Source: Gnetum montanum (taxonomy: Eukaryota; Streptophyta; Gnetopsida; Gnetales; Gnetaceae). From it: a stretch of 41,579 nucleotides of DNA. A program made the translations under genes and the position numbers. Positions 1 through 11,575 of this stretch are shown here, piece after piece (positions within the stretch are counted from its first letter, which is position 1; each line of letters opens with the position of its first letter). The stretch lies in contig MNCI01027451.1 in NCBI GenBank assembly GCA_015680685.1, forward strand, positions 1,468 through 43,046. Reading direction: 5' to 3'. Below the pieces are notes generated by a model, which saw only the letters and a list, made by a program, of their open reading frames with translations, made no database searches and was not told the origin of the DNA.

Positions 1-1964
1 TGGGGATAAGGTAACCTTCGGGGTACTTGCTATTTGTTAATTCTTGGGTTGAGTGCATACACCCCAGACTCTTTCAAATGTGAGATTATTGGGAAACATC
101 CCATAGGATGGTCATATTGGAAAATCTCACATCCGCCGTCATTTTCTATATCTGAATCCACAACCTCATCGGTGATAGTCATTTTTCCCCTTGTTATGTG
201 CATGGTTTGAATCTCTCTGCTTTTTCTTATCACAGTCACTACTTTGCTCCTTAGACTCCTCTACGATTTGTAAAATGGTTTCAAATCTACTATATAAGGA
301 GTCCCACATTTGATCTACCTTGGCCGACACTTTGGTTGTTAACTTTTGAAGTGGCAAGGTTTTTCTATTCACCAACTCTTCGAGTGGTGACTCATCCTCT
401 TTCTCACAGAATCTTACTCCCCTCTTTCGGAGGGAAGGATCACGGTTATACTCTTCCACGCTTTCTCTTTTCCGTAGCTCTCCTTCTTCCTTAGCTACTT
501 GCTCCAACAATCTATGAACTTCATGGGACCTAAGTTCAGATAATCTTCCTTGGGCATATGTTCCAAGGGTTCTCCTAGTTTCATGTCTTAGCCCATCTAT
601 GAGATGACGTAGTTGATCTCATTGAGTGTAACCATGGCCTGGGTAGCGATGTAGCAATGCATAATATCGGCCCATGGTAGCATCTAGGGGTTCATGATTA
701 CCCTACTTCCATTCTTGGATCTGCTTCTACAAGTTGGACACTTTGGAGTACGTTTGGTATTTATCGTTAAACAGTTCTAGCATCGTACTCCATCGTCTAA
801 TGGATTCCAGTTCTAAGGACCGGTACCAACTTTCTACTTATTTTATGAGTGTCCTGGGAAATAACTTTAACTTTTTCCACTCATTCTCAATATTTTGCAA
901 GGCACAGGCATCGTGGAATGCCTATAAGTGATTTTGCGGATCAGCATTATATCCCCCCTCAAACCATGGAATATTATTCATGTCTAGTCTCTTGATCTAG
1001 CTATCTTTTTGGTGCCTTGTAGGTATTCTAACTGCCTTCGTAATGTCTAACATACTCCAGGTTACTAGTAGGGGTTCTTCATTGTCATTCCTTTCATGAC
1101 GTCTATGATGCCTACGCAGTTCCTACTTTTCCTTCTTCCATGTCGTGATTCTCTCGAATGCCCTTGTCCTTGCTCTTGACTCTCTCGTCGAGGGTTCTCA
1201 TCTTGCTTACCCTTATCCTCACAGTTGTGCTCTTTGTGACTGCATCCTGATGTGGAAGGAGAGGGTGAATGGTGTGATGAAGGGAAAGAGGAAGGAGAAC
1301 CATCATCATGACGATGCTTCCGACCTTCCCTTTGGTGGTTACAGCCCCGATCATGATGACGATTAGAATGCTTGCCTTTATCTTGTGTTTGTGTTCCCTC
1401 ATTGAACACTTGGTGTTCGTGGGGATCAAAACTAGGGTTTTGTATCATGGAGTGCAGGTTCTGATACACCACCTCTTCATGATCATTAGGAGGGGGAACA
1501 TCATTTTGTGGAGAACCTAGTGAAATAGGTTCATCACCCTTAATTTCGCTTATGATAGGCGAAGCATTATGGGGTCCTTTGCCCTTCAACAATGTATGGT
1601 AGCTCTCCTGCCGCGAGTCTCGTTGATGTTGCGCCTCTGTGGGGTGGTAGTCCCTCATGTTGTAATTGCATGCAACATACTCAGCATATAATTGTGACAT
1701 GCCAATTTGTGCAAGGGCACGAAGGAGCATGTTGGGGACAGCTCTGTCTAGAGGCAACACTATGTTACCCTCCAAGTCTCTCCATCGTAGTTGTTCGTCT
1801 TGATGGAAGACAAAGGTAAAGTTGGGTATATATTCATCGTGATGAATATATACCACACTAAATTATTGAGGAACTAGCGGTTCTTGGTTATGTATATTGT
1901 GCCATCAACTGTCTCTAGTGTTGGTCCTAGGTGATGAAGTGATTTTGTATGGAGAAGAAGACAT
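1..1964 (-). pseudogene. gag: gag of element A (Athila type), partial and broken
   Basis: Gag is the capsid/nucleocapsid precursor that packages the element's RNA in cytoplasmic particles. I place the start at the ATG at 1964 because its product begins MSSS like that of element C (B begins MSSR) and it follows the primer-binding site after about 125 bases. Two early stops follow, then a 263-codon open stretch (1856-1065) with the family motifs DEYIPNFTF and FHQDEQLRW and a long charged Ser/His/Arg linker. After a frame break come the capsid-region motif FEGGYNADPQNHL and the segment VAKEEGELRKRES (about 510-166). Near the left edge is a C-x2-C-x3-H-x3-C zinc knuckle whose second Cys has become Phe (CEIFQYDHPMGC, about 131-94). 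B and C carry the same motifs in the same order. The rest lies outside the window. Confidence 0.85.
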
Positions 1965-2090
1965 CTTAGTTTGGTTCGGTGTGCTATTGACTATTGTTTA
2001 AATTTTCTTTTGATTAATCCTAAGGGTTCATTTAAGCTTCCCAACAATATGGATGATTTCCTATGTTCTACTTAGTGCACAAACAACTTA

Positions 2091-2109
2091 GTCCCTAGCA
2101 ACGGCACCA
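2091..2109 (-). other. Primer-binding site of element A (tRNA-Asp type)
   Basis: On the minus strand it reads TGGTGCCGTTGCTAGGGAC, one base after the LTR end. Athila elements characteristically use a site complementary to the tRNA-Asp 3' end (TGGCGCCGTTGCCGGGG). The mismatches here fit decay. Confidence 0.75.
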
Positions 2110-2110
2110 A

Positions 2111-2916
2111 TGATGAGTGGCGAGGTACCCCTACACTCAACCATACGAATACAAGTGTTACACGCACGATCCAGTCGAACTTCGCAGACTAAGTGCCTAC
2201 ACGCCTTATGGAACACCTAAGGTTAATCAATCATTGTCCTCCCAAGCTTACTTGTATTTTTCATGGTTGTATGGTTAAGTAAGCTTGAGGCATGTGATTT
2301 TTATATCTTTTATGTTTTATCACCTATGCTAAGAGAGGAAAGGGGTGTAGAGACTAAGTAACTAACTTTAACTAACTAAGCCTTAATCATCCTAGCATCA
2401 GTATCCATTCCCACTTGCCGTTTCACACCCTAAACTGATGCAATGCTACTGGGATTACCAAACACTATTCGTTACTAAGATTACCAAGCGTAACGCACGT
2501 GCTCGAAGTAGTTATACTAAATGTACTTAACTATGAGAGTTGAGGGTTGAGAGAGATTAAGTCCTTAGGAAAGCATTTAAACAATTAACAATAATTAAAG
2601 TCCTATTTAGCTTAGTCCATGCACTACAAGGTTTATCCAAAAGTTCATCTTTATTGCCATACACAATTGTGTGCTCAAGTACAGAATTGCTTGAATAAAG
2701 ATCCGTTCACTTTGGGACTCCTACTAAGGGCACATGGAAATTATTCTAACTCTGGAATGGAAAAATGGCAAGAGTTTGGCTAAAGTCTAGATCTAGATGG
2801 AAAAAAAGGGAGAGCCATGTCTTATTTATAGAACTGGTGATAGGCTGCGATATCGTGTACGCGATATCGTAGGGAAGGACGTGATATCACGACCCATGCA
2901 ATATCACATCCCATCA
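2111..2916 (-). repeat. 5' LTR of element A (806 bp)
   Basis: The boundaries are TG at 2916 (minus strand) and CA at 2111, next to the primer-binding site. A TATAAATA box lies at complement 2823-2830. Directly upstream of it are two near-identical GCGATATCGT blocks (2847-2856 and 2861-2870) and a GTGATATCAC palindrome (2881-2890). The rest is R/U5, homologous to the B LTR. Confidence 0.85.
2823..2830 (-). promoter_or_regulatory. LTR promoter TATA box (element A)
   Basis: TATAAATA on the minus strand, about 85 bases into the LTR and followed by AAGAC. B's LTRs have the same TATAAATAAG at the equivalent place, so this is the probable U3 core promoter. Inference from position and homology. Confidence 0.65.
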
Positions 2917-3312
2917 ATACGTGCAATGCTTGGTAGCTCAGAAATGATTAGGGTTTGATAGCCCAACAGTGTTTGCACAAAGTTCAGGATGTGTTCGGGA
3001 AGTGGGAATGACTACTTATATTAGGCTAGACTAGACTATAGTCTACTTATTCATTAATCACTCTTACTTTTATTCTTGTTCTAGGTGAGTAATTCCATAA
3101 AAACACAAAATAACAAAAATCTTATGCCTTAGTCACACTTAGCTGTACAATTGCATTCCACAAGTGGGACTAGGAAGACAACAAATGAACAACACACACG
3201 CACTGTTTAGCTCTAGCATACTTAGTAACTATAGTTTGTAAAATTTGATCGGATCGCACGTGAACGCTTATGATTCGTATGGTTAGGCATAGGGGTACCT
3301 TGCCGCTCATCA
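2917..3312 (+). repeat. 5' LTR of element C, U5 half only (interrupted by A)
   Basis: It ends CTCATCA directly before the primer-binding site and aligns in plus orientation with the second half of B's LTR, for example the GGGAAGTGGGA and TAGGAAGACAA phrases and the end GTATGGTT...CTCATCA. The U3 half is missing because A is inserted at 2916/2917. The first five bases, ATACG, are the likely right-hand duplication of A. Confidence 0.8.
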
Positions 3313-3313
3313 T

Positions 3314-3331
3314 TGGCACCGTTGTTAGGGA
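3314..3331 (+). other. Primer-binding site of element C (tRNA-Asp type)
   Basis: TGGCACCGTTGTTAGGGA, one base after the LTR end. It matches the Athila tRNA-Asp primer pattern with three transitions. A leader of about 135 bases follows before the gag ATG. Confidence 0.75.
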
Positions 3332-3467
3332 CTGTAGTTCTTTGTGTGATATCTAAACCTAGTGAAACTTAGTAACCTCATTGTTTGAACCACAAGAATC
3401 AAATCCTACGAAAAAAAATTATTATCATCAAATTAAATCTCAACTGCACACTATTTATTAACACAAA

Positions 3468-4407
3468 ATGTCTTCTTCTCAAAGGAGCCCATCTCCACCT
3501 AGGGTAGTTTAGGTGCCTCAACAATACCAGGTGGTATATGCTTATCCCAATGAGTATGTACCAGACTTTACCTTCATCTTGCATCAAGATGAACTGATGT
3601 GGTGGCATGATATGGAAGGTAACATTGTGTTTCCACCTGATCGTTCTGTTCTAGCAATGCTCTAGCTAATGCTCACATGACACGGGCTTCAACATCTCCA
3701 TGGATCAATACAAGATGTGAGATCCTGACTCAAGCGATTATCATCCCATTAAAGCGCAAAGATTAAGGGATCAATAGCTGGAGCACCAGCACTAGCTTGT
3801 GAAGGGCAAGGGGTCAAATATCTTTCCACCTCCGCTTAGCCCAATTGATGAAGACGACCACTTCTTTAGTGATTCTCCTCTCTTTGACATTGTTCAAACA
3901 ATCCATAATCTAGGTTTTGGTCAAAATGGATCAAATGACAAAAATGGATCTGGAGAAGCAAGTTAAGAAAAGGGGGACAAAGGAGATCATGATTACAATC
4001 ATGGTCGCAAGCATCGAAGAAAGGGTGATAAGCGTTAGCATGAAGCAAGTTTCCCTTCTTCTTCCCCTTCATCATTATCATCATCTTCTTCATCTGGTTC
4101 AGATCATGGTTGCAAAAGAAATAATTATGATGGAGGTGACCGATGGGACTAGAACAATAGAAGGGACCATCGGAACAGTCGTGACCGAAGACGTGGGCAA
4201 TCCAAAGAGGCCCACCATCAAGAAAAAAGGGCCAATAGAGAACATCATAAGCACCACCACCATGGCCTTGATGAACTTCTACTTGCTACTCGAGCCATGT
4301 TGAATATTGTAGAGGCTGTCAGGATTCCAACAAGGCATGTGAGGGACATCAAAATAAAGAGGGTGGATATGAACAATATCCCTCAGTTCAATGGAGGTTA
4401 TGATGCT
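3468..4407 (+). pseudogene. gag: gag of element C, first part (cut by element B)
   Basis: The ATG at 3468 gives MSSSQRSPSPP, matching the N termini in A and B. It continues with NEYVPDFTFILHQDE and DMEGNIVFPPDRS. After about 3660 stops and frame changes are dense; the 128-codon open stretch at 3917-4303 is only part of the decayed charged linker. The phrase RVDMNNIPQFNGGYDA at about 4360-4407 is the conserved gag segment where B is inserted. The next codons (ADPQNHLQAFQDAC) resume after B at 17592. Confidence 0.82.
4403..4407. repeat. Target-site duplication of element B, left copy (ATGCT)
   Basis: ATGCT directly before the 5' LTR of B; an identical ATGCT follows the 3' LTR at 17592-17596. 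Five bp is the expected duplication size for Ty3/gypsy integrases. One copy plus the flanks restores the gag phrase of C. Confidence 0.92.
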
Positions 4408-5349
4408 TGATGAAGTGTCATTAAGTCATGCGTTGACTGGGCCACGTATACGCAGCCGTGTTAATGTGGGCCCATCGACTAGGCCACGTATACACGGCCG
4501 TGTCAACGTGGGCCCATCGACATAGCCTTCCTACATCAACGTGGCCCCGTTTATGCAGCCATCTATCTCGGCCTATAAATAAGAGGGCCTTCCACCTCAT
4601 TGAGACATCTTTTAGTTAGTTGTAGTGAAGCTCTTGCAGTTTGTTCCCGCAAGAGATAGAATATTTTCTAAGTGCCCGCAGCAGGTGTAATAAAAGTGAT
4701 CAGCTCTTTATTTGAGTGTTAATGTATTTGAGCCCATTGGCGTGACGGCAATAAAGATGAACTATTCAAGCATTCCTTGTAGCATTTGGACTTAACTATT
4801 TTATGCATTTAGTAGTTTAAGATATTTATGCTTTGTTAGATACATTTTAATTACTTAAGTTTCTGTTATTATTATTTTAATCACTATTGTTCATTCATAG
4901 TTTGTAAAGGTCATAAGTACAACCATCTCGAACGTAAATTGAACACTTGGTAAACCCAGTGACGCTTAACGTTTGGTAACCCAGAAGTGTTAGGAGATGC
5001 TCAGAACATGCTCGGAAGATGGGACCAGATACGTATGCTAGGAATAGTTAGAATACAAGTTAGGATAATTATAGATTAGATAATAGTTTATTCATTACTT
5101 TCCATACCTTAAATTATCTACCAAAAGATATGCAAAAAGATATAAAAATCATTAGCCTTAATTTCACTTAACCATCATAAATGGAACATCACAAGTGAGA
5201 TTAGGAAGACAATGACCGTTCTAACCCAAGGTTTCACTGGTTAGAGTCTAGTGTATGTTAAGTGCTTACAGTCTACGAAATTCAACCAGGTCATGTGTGA
5301 ACGCCCGTGATTTGTATGGTTGGGCGTACGGGTAACTAGTAGCTCATCA
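4408..5349 (+). repeat. 5' LTR of element B (942 bp)
   Basis: TGATGAAG...CTCATCA. U3 holds a 42-bp GC-rich unit in tandem (4440-4481 and 4482-4523; both start GGCCACGTATAC). The 3' LTR has this once, which accounts for the 42-bp length difference. A TATAAATA box follows at 4574-4581. U5 is A/T-rich. Confidence 0.93.
4574..4581 (+). promoter_or_regulatory. LTR promoter TATA box (element B, 5' LTR)
   Basis: TATAAATA about 50 bases after the 42-bp tandem block, conserved in the 3' LTR at 16816-16823 and in A's LTR. Transcription would be expected to start about 30 bases downstream. Confidence 0.7.
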
Positions 5350-5350
5350 T

Positions 5351-5368
5351 TGGCACCATTGCTGAGGA
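5351..5368 (+). other. Primer-binding site of element B (tRNA-Asp type)
   Basis: TGGCACCATTGCTGAGGA, one base after the LTR end. It has the same register as the sites in A and C and differs from the Athila tRNA-Asp site by transitions. Confidence 0.78.
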
Positions 5369-5516
5369 CTGTTAAGTCTTACATGCGTCATCTAATCATA
5401 GTGAAATTATCATTCAAGTCATTGGAATGAACCCAGGATAGAAACATTCACGCACGCTAGGTGGATTAAAGTTAGTAGTAAGGTACACCAATTACATGGA
5501 CCATCTAACATCTAAT

Positions 5517-7780
5517 ATGTCTTCTCGCAGGAGGGAGATATCCACCCCATCGGTGCCACAGGAGTGTTGGGTGGTGTAGAAGCATCTCGATGAGTATGTC
5601 CCAGATTTCACATTCATCCTACATCAGGATGAGCATCTACGATGGTGAGACATGGAGGGAAATATTGTACACCCTCCCGACCGATCAGCTCCTACAATGC
5701 TGTTTCACAATCTTGGCAGATTGGGCATCCAGGATCTTGGAGCAAAGTATGTCATGGAGGACCATGACTACCAGTACTATCATTCCACTAAGGCTCAATA
5801 AGCAAGAGATCAGCAGCAAGCGGACAGATATGAACAACTGAAGGGGAAACAATTCAGTAACCCCTTATTTTCGCAAGGGTTGCCAAATGATGGGGATCCC
5901 ATCTTTCATGACACCCATTCAACTGAACTTCCCTTGGGGTAGCAGGTCCTCCAGTCCATGTTTCATTCCAAGCATCTAGGTGGCCAAGATTCCCAAGGGG
6001 ATGGAGGGTCACATAGCAAGGATGAATGGGACAATCGGGACCATCATCAAGGTAGAGGGAGAGATCCCTCTCCTCCTTCTCCATCCTCTCACTCTCCTTC
6101 TCCTTCATCTAGCTTAAGCTCTGATCATAACTGAGGTAGGAGGAAGTGAAAAGACAGGGGCAAAAAGATTTAGAAGGATCAGAAGGAGAAACATGAGGAA
6201 ACACGGGAACCATCACGTGATGCTCGCTGGCATGAAAGGAGGGATAGCCAGAATCGTCACAGACATCATGGTTCCCAGCAGGACTATGATTCAGATGAGC
6301 TGTTGTTGGCTATCCAGAGTATGCTCCAGATCTCTGAGGCCGTTCAAATCCCTAGTAGGCACATGAAGGATAGCCAGATCAAGCGAGTTGATATGAACAA
6401 CATCCCTAGATTTGAAGGGGGATACAACTGTGATCTGTAGACTCACCTGCAGGTGTTCCATGATGCTTGCACCCTGCAAAACATTGACAATGATTAGTAG
6501 AAGCTGAAGCTGTTTCCTTGCACACTCATCAAAGAAGCTGAAAGCTAGTACCAGTCCTTGGAGCCAAAATCAATCAGAAGATGGAGTACGATGCTTGAAA
6601 TTTTCAATGACAAATATCAAACGTACTCCAGAGTGGTGAATCTGAGACGGTAGATCCAAGGCTGGAAACAAGGGAATCATGAACCCTTCGATGCCACCAT
6701 GAGCAGGTACTACTCGTTGTTGCCTTGGTGCCCTGGTCATGGTTACTCTTAGCGGTCATAGCTTCGTCACATCATCGATGGGCTCTATTTTGAAATGCGA
6801 AAGACCCTTGGCATGTACACCCAGGGATGACTATTAGAGCTAAGGGCCCATCAATTGCAACACCTCATTGAATAGGTGGCCAAAGAGGAAGGAGAACTTA
6901 GGAAAAAGGAGAGTGTAGAAGAATTCAACTGGGACCCTTCCCTCAGAAAAAGGGAAGTCCATTTTTGTGATGAATCATCACTGGAAGTAGTAGTAAACTG
7001 AAAGACCTTGCCGTTACAAAAGTTCACATCTGAAATTTTGGCAAAGGTGGATAAGATGTGGGACTCTTTGGACGAAAGGGTCCAAAGTGTGTTGAAAATC
7101 ACAAAGGAGTCCAGAGCACAAGGTAATGACCACGATCAGTGCAAGAAGAAGGAAGCTAAACGTGCCCAATATAAGGGAAAGGGCAAGGTTGTTGTAGCAG
7201 AGTAGGTTGCAGACTCTAACACCGAGGAGAAAGATGAATGTAACATATGCCAATATGAACATCCTAAGGAATGTTTTCTTGTGATGTCACATCTTCAAGA
7301 GTCTGGGGTGTATGCATTGAACCCTCGCTTGGCACAAAGGCAAACACCCCGAAGGTTGCCTTATCGATAAGGCAATTCTAGGCGGTTCCACCAGCAGCAA
7401 CAAGGATATTATCCAAGTTGAGCGCCACCACAACCGTATGAATACTTCCAACAGTGGCAACATCCACAAACATGGGGGATGCCACCTCCAAGGTAGCAGT
7501 GCCCTTACAAATAGCTAGATCCCTATGGGTACTATGTTTAGTAACTGGTCTCTCCAAGGGACTCTTCCAGCCATGTGGCCTTTCAAAGTCATTACCACCC
7601 CTCGGAGTATTTTTGCCCTCAATCTCCATCACCCCAGGGGAAAAACCCACATCTCTTTTATCCTTCATCACCTTCTCCTGCCACTCCTCCACCACATCCC
7701 ACTGAGTTGCCACCTTCTCCATCAATGTAGGGAGAGATATCGTCACAGCCACAACAATGAAACGCCACGAGGGCTATTAA
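5517..7780 (+). pseudogene. gag: gag of element B (Athila type)
   Basis: Capsid/nucleocapsid precursor. The ATG at 5517 (MSSRRREISTPS) was chosen by homology to A and C. In order: DEYVPDFTFILHQDE with an in-frame TAG just before it; a Ser/Pro/Arg-rich linker (about 5990-6290); RVDMNNIPRFEGGYN and a capsid core with FHDACTLQNID (about 6380-6850); VAKEEGELRKKES followed by a Lys-rich segment (6878-7204); zinc knuckle CNICQYEHPKEC (7239-7274) with all four ligands; then a Gln/Pro/Tyr-rich tail. There are many TAG/TGA stops where the family has Gln, Arg or Trp. No translated product is expected. Confidence 0.87.
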
Positions 7781-7781
7781 C

Positions 7782-8451
7782 TTGCAACTGGCACCTCAGC
7801 CGAATGGATTGGAACCCATGCCACGGAAACATCCCTTTTTCAAGCCCAACAATCTAAACATACCCTCGCATCCACCTATGGCTAGTGCCTCTGAACCTAC
7901 AAACGCCTCCCCTATTCCACCGCTAGAGCAGCCTCTAAGCCAACAAGAATGGCACTCCAACGTTCAGACGGTCATGCTCACGCATGCTGTGACCGACTGG
8001 ATCAAAGCAGGTCACCTTCCCCAGAAATTGACTGATCTAGGAAGCCCCCTCATCTATCTTTAGGTGGTAGGGAATGAGCCATGCAAAGCTCTTCTAGACT
8101 TAGGGTCAGGGGTCAATTTGATATCATGATATGTACAAGAACTGGAACCTGCCCCCGTTAAAGAAGAGCAACATCCAACTCGAGTTAGCAGACTAGTCCA
8201 TCACCGTTCCCTTGGGACTGGTGGAGGACATTGTGACCACCATCTATGGGTGTTTCTTGGTTATCTGTGTAGAGAACTGCAAGGGGAACTTCCCAATCAT
8301 CATGGGAAGGGCTTGGCTAAGCACGGTGGATGCACAACTAGGCCTCCGCGATCTATCCCTTGAAATTTCCAAGGAAACTCCTTTCGGGAAGATCGAGAAG
8401 AAGCGTGTTCCATGCATCATGTACAGTGACTCAGGGTGCAACTGTGTGTAG
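7782..8451 (+). pseudogene. Aspartic protease region of element B
   Basis: Retroviral-type protease that would cut the Gag-Pol polyprotein. After a Pro-rich lead-in and VMLTHAVTDWIKAGHLP come VVGNEPCKALLDLGSGVNLIS (active-site segment at about 8067-8130, keeping the Asp in the DLGS form usual for Athila) and, in another frame, LGLVEDIVTTIYG, FPIIMGRAWLSTVDAQLG and LRDLSLEISKETPFGKI (8212-8451). The IMGRAWL strand corresponds to the C-terminal ILGRPFL-like segment of the family. A TAG at 8061, a stop after NLIS and a frameshift before 8212 break it. Confidence 0.8.
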
Positions 8452-8700
8452 CAATTATGATCCACTAAGCGGATATCCATTCAAGCATGCAGTCAGTGTA
8501 CCAAGGAATCACCTGTTCAATAGTGCCTGTACGCAGCAGCCACTAAGCAAGAAGGCACCCAGTGGTTGACAGCTGATGCTAGCAGCACATTGTGCATGGA
8601 ACCATTAGAGGGGCTTGTATAAGCCTACATTGATAATAGAGATGAAATGGAGGAGATTCATCAATAGGTCTCCACTGTTGATGACCAAGATGATTGAGGA

Positions 8701-10189
8701 AAGCTAGAAATACCTAAGAGCTTCAAACAAGAGCCCCTGGAGCTAAAGCCTTTACCGACTCACTTGGAATACACATTTTTGCAAAATGGAAAGCCGGTAA
8801 TCATTAATTCCATCCCTGCTCCAGATCAAAAGAAGAAATTATTGGAGGTGGTAAAAAAATTGGTTGCTGCATTCACATGGTCATATCCTGAGGGTCTACC
8901 AACATCGGATTTATCTTGACCCTTCCATGAAGCCACGACGACAACCACAAAGACGGTTGAATCCCAAATTGAAGCAGATTGTAAAAGATGAAATCAAATA
9001 ATTGCTAAAGGTAGGATTCATCTATTTTGTTTCCAATAGCAAATGGGTTAGCCCACTCATTATTGTGCCCAAGAAATGTGGCAAGTGGAGGATCTGATTG
9101 ATTTTCGGTTGCTCAATATGGTGACCTTCAAGGACCACTTCCCACTCCCATTTGTGGACCAGGTGTTGGAAACCATAGCAGGGCACCGCTACTACAGTTT
9201 TTTGGATGGTTATAGTGGTTATAACCAAATCCAAATAATACTAGAGGACCAGGCAAAAACTACTTTCACAAGTTCATGGAGGACTTTCACATATAAGAAG
9301 ATACCCTTTGGCCTGTGTAATGCACCTGCTACATTCCAACGCCTTGTCCTAAGCATCTTCCAGCAACAAATCGACAATGGTGTAGAAGTCTTCATGGATG
9401 ACTTCTCCACCTATGGGGCCATGTTCGAGCAAGCCTTGGACCGTCTTGAGTAGGTTCTCAAATGGTGTGTAGACACCAATCTACGGCTCAATTGGCAGAA
9501 AAGCCATTTGATGGTCCAAGAAGGCATTGTGTTAGGGTATTGCATCTCACAAATAGGGATCAACATAGATCCTAAAAAGATCAGGATCATCCAAGGAATT
9601 ACCTGCCAACCAAGTACTGTCAAAGATGTTTGGTCATTTCTTGGACACACTGGTTACTACCGGTGATTCATTGAAAACTTCTCGAAGATCGCCAAGTTGT
9701 TGGTAGAGCTGACAAAGAAGGATGCTTCGTTCATCTGGACCAAGGAATGCGAGTCTGCATTCCAAGTTCTAAAATAGAAACTCATAGAAACTCTAGTTCT
9801 ATGAGCCCTTGATTGGTTCATACCCTTTCACATTATGACGGACGCATCCAACTACGCCTTGGGAGCCATGCTTACATAGTGTGATGATCAAAAATGTCCC
9901 TATTATATCTAGTGTGCAAGCCATAGTATTGTGAGTGCTCAGTTGAACTACACCACCACCGAAAAGGAATTGATGGTGATGGTGTCTGCCTTGGACAAAT
10001 TTTGGCACTATGTGCTCAGATACGAGGTGTTTGTGCATATCGATCACAGTGCTATCCGGTTCTTGATGAACAAACCAACGGTGAGCCCACGCATTATCCG
10101 GTGGCTGGTGATTTTTTAGGAGTTTGATCTTACCATGGTAGACAGAAAGGGGACTGAGAATGTGGTTGCTGACCACTTGTCTCGGTTGC
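8701..10189 (+). pseudogene. Reverse transcriptase and RNase H of element B
   Basis: Copies the element's RNA into DNA in cytoplasmic particles. The pre-RT segment LEYTFLQNGKPVIIN (about 8765) is typical of this lineage. RT motifs follow: KWVSPLIIVPKK, then DFRLLNMVTFKDHFPLPF, SFLDGYSGYNQI, FGLCNAPATFQR and the catalytic FMDD (9391-9402), ending LGHTGYYR (about 9640). RNase H starts PFHIMTDASNYALGAML (about 9825) and includes TEKELMVMVSALDKFWHYV and HTDH-like HIDHSAIRFLMNKP, closing with ENVVADHLSRL. RT and RNase H share one frame; stops at about 9451, 9664, 9775 and later interrupt it. The second RNase H found in element D is absent. Confidence 0.9.
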
Positions 10190-11575
10190 GATGGGATGAC
10201 ACAGAAGAGGAGGAGCCCTTATCCGACCAATTTCCAGATGAACTTCTCTTCACAGGCACGGTTGATCCGCAAGTAACCAAGGTATCCCCTTGGTTCAGAC
10301 GCATCCTCACCTACCTCACCACTCAAGAGTTGCCAAAGGAGTGGAACCATCAGCCTAAACAATAGTTTCTTCATAAGGACGAGTGTTTCATGGAAATCAA
10401 TGGCCACCTGTACAAGGTGTGCGTAGATGGCTTGGTTCGATGGTGTGTCCCTGATGATGATATGCTGCACGTCCTCTAGGATGCTCATGAGGGTCCTTGT
10501 GGGGGCCACTATGCTAGACGCCGCACTACCATTAAGATCCTACTTGCAGGGTATTACTGGCCCACCATCTTCAAGGACACACAATGGTTTGCCCACTCCT
10601 ATGAACAATGCTAGAGGGACGGTGGGATGACGGCACGGTTGGAGGGACCTCAACAGTGGATCCAGCCACTAGAGCCCTTCGACATTTGGGGTATCGACTT
10701 CATGGGATCCATCATACCCCTATCAAACGGGAAGGCCTACATCATCATAGCTATGGACTACTGTACAAAGTGGGCCAAAGCGAGAGCCATCATCGACTAT
10801 TTTTCTAGCACTGCCGCACAATTTGTCCAACAATAAATCATTAACAGGTTTGGAGTGCCACGTACTCATTTCAGATAATGGAACTCACTTTATGGGTGTC
10901 ACTTTTTAGAAACTCATGCAACGCTTAGGGGTAATGCATAAATTCATAACTCCCTATCACCCTAAGCGAATGGGCAAGCCGAAGTCACCAATAGGGAGAT
11001 CACCAAGATCCTTACTTGAACCATCAGCAAATACAGGAGGGATTGGAGTACTAAGCTTAACGATGCCCTATGGGCCTATCGCTCCGCTTGGAAACTTCCT
11101 GTAGGGTACTCTCCCTATGAATTAGTGTACGGAAAGTTGCCAACACTTCCCATTCAGGCCAAACTCCGCACACTATCCACCACCAGTGACTTAGGCCTTG
11201 ACCTCCCGCTAGCACAATGTGAACGACTAATCAATCTAAGTGTGCTATATGAGAACTGATTAGTGGCACTGTCCTCCAATGAGATCAACAAGGCCTACAG
11301 CAAAAAAATGACACGATCTTAGGATTTGGAAGGTCACGTTTAGATGTGGAGACAAGGTGTTGTATTGGAACCCCTCACACGTATCCCAATCGACCAAGTT
11401 TCAAACATTGTGAGAGGGACCTTACATTGTCTCTGAAACCTTTCCATCCGGGGCCTTGCTCATCCACAAACCTGTGGACCCCACCAGAACACAGTTAGTC
11501 AACCACCAATAACTAAAACCTTTCCACGAACTCCACTCAACTAGTGCAATTGCCTCATCATCGCCTAGTCAACCA
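10190..11575 (+). pseudogene. Integrase of element B
   Basis: Joins the new DNA copy to the host chromosome. The zinc-binding region is present (HEGPCGGHYARR then GYYWPTIFKD), but the first Cys of the final C-x2-C is Tyr (YEQC). The catalytic core shows FDIWGIDFMGSI (first Asp), then after a one-base frameshift ISDNGTHFMG (second Asp, about 10872), then ANGQAEVTNREITK in another frame (Glu, about 10970). [14 protein letters not shown] and [10 protein letters not shown] follow. The C-terminal GPY-like segment around 11410 is degenerate. It ends before a purine stretch at 11613. Confidence 0.86.

Larger units (their letters stand above)
1..2916 (-). mobile_element. Element A: Athila-type LTR retrotransposon, 5' part only
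   Basis: Read on the minus strand this is a 5' LTR (2916 to 2111), a one-base spacer, a tRNA-Asp-like primer-binding site and a gag gene that runs off the left edge. The LTR starts TGATGG and ends CTCATCA (TG...CA). It aligns in minus orientation with the LTRs of element B: shared TATAAATA, the shared phrase GGCAATAAAGATGAAC and similar U5 ends. The sequence just outside the LTR (2917 onward) is the U5 half of another LTR in plus orientation, so A is inserted in element C's 5' LTR. The expected 5-bp duplication on this side is ATACG (2917-2921); its partner lies outside the window. Confidence 0.85.

Noticed and set aside
2111-3312. A single 1.2-kb LTR with long inverted termini shared by two elements pointing away from each other
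   Set aside because: Both ends read as LTR U5 ends, which looks like a long terminal inverted repeat. Alignment to B's LTR shows that 2111-2916 matches in minus orientation and 2917-3312 in plus orientation, so these are two LTRs: A inserted in C's LTR.
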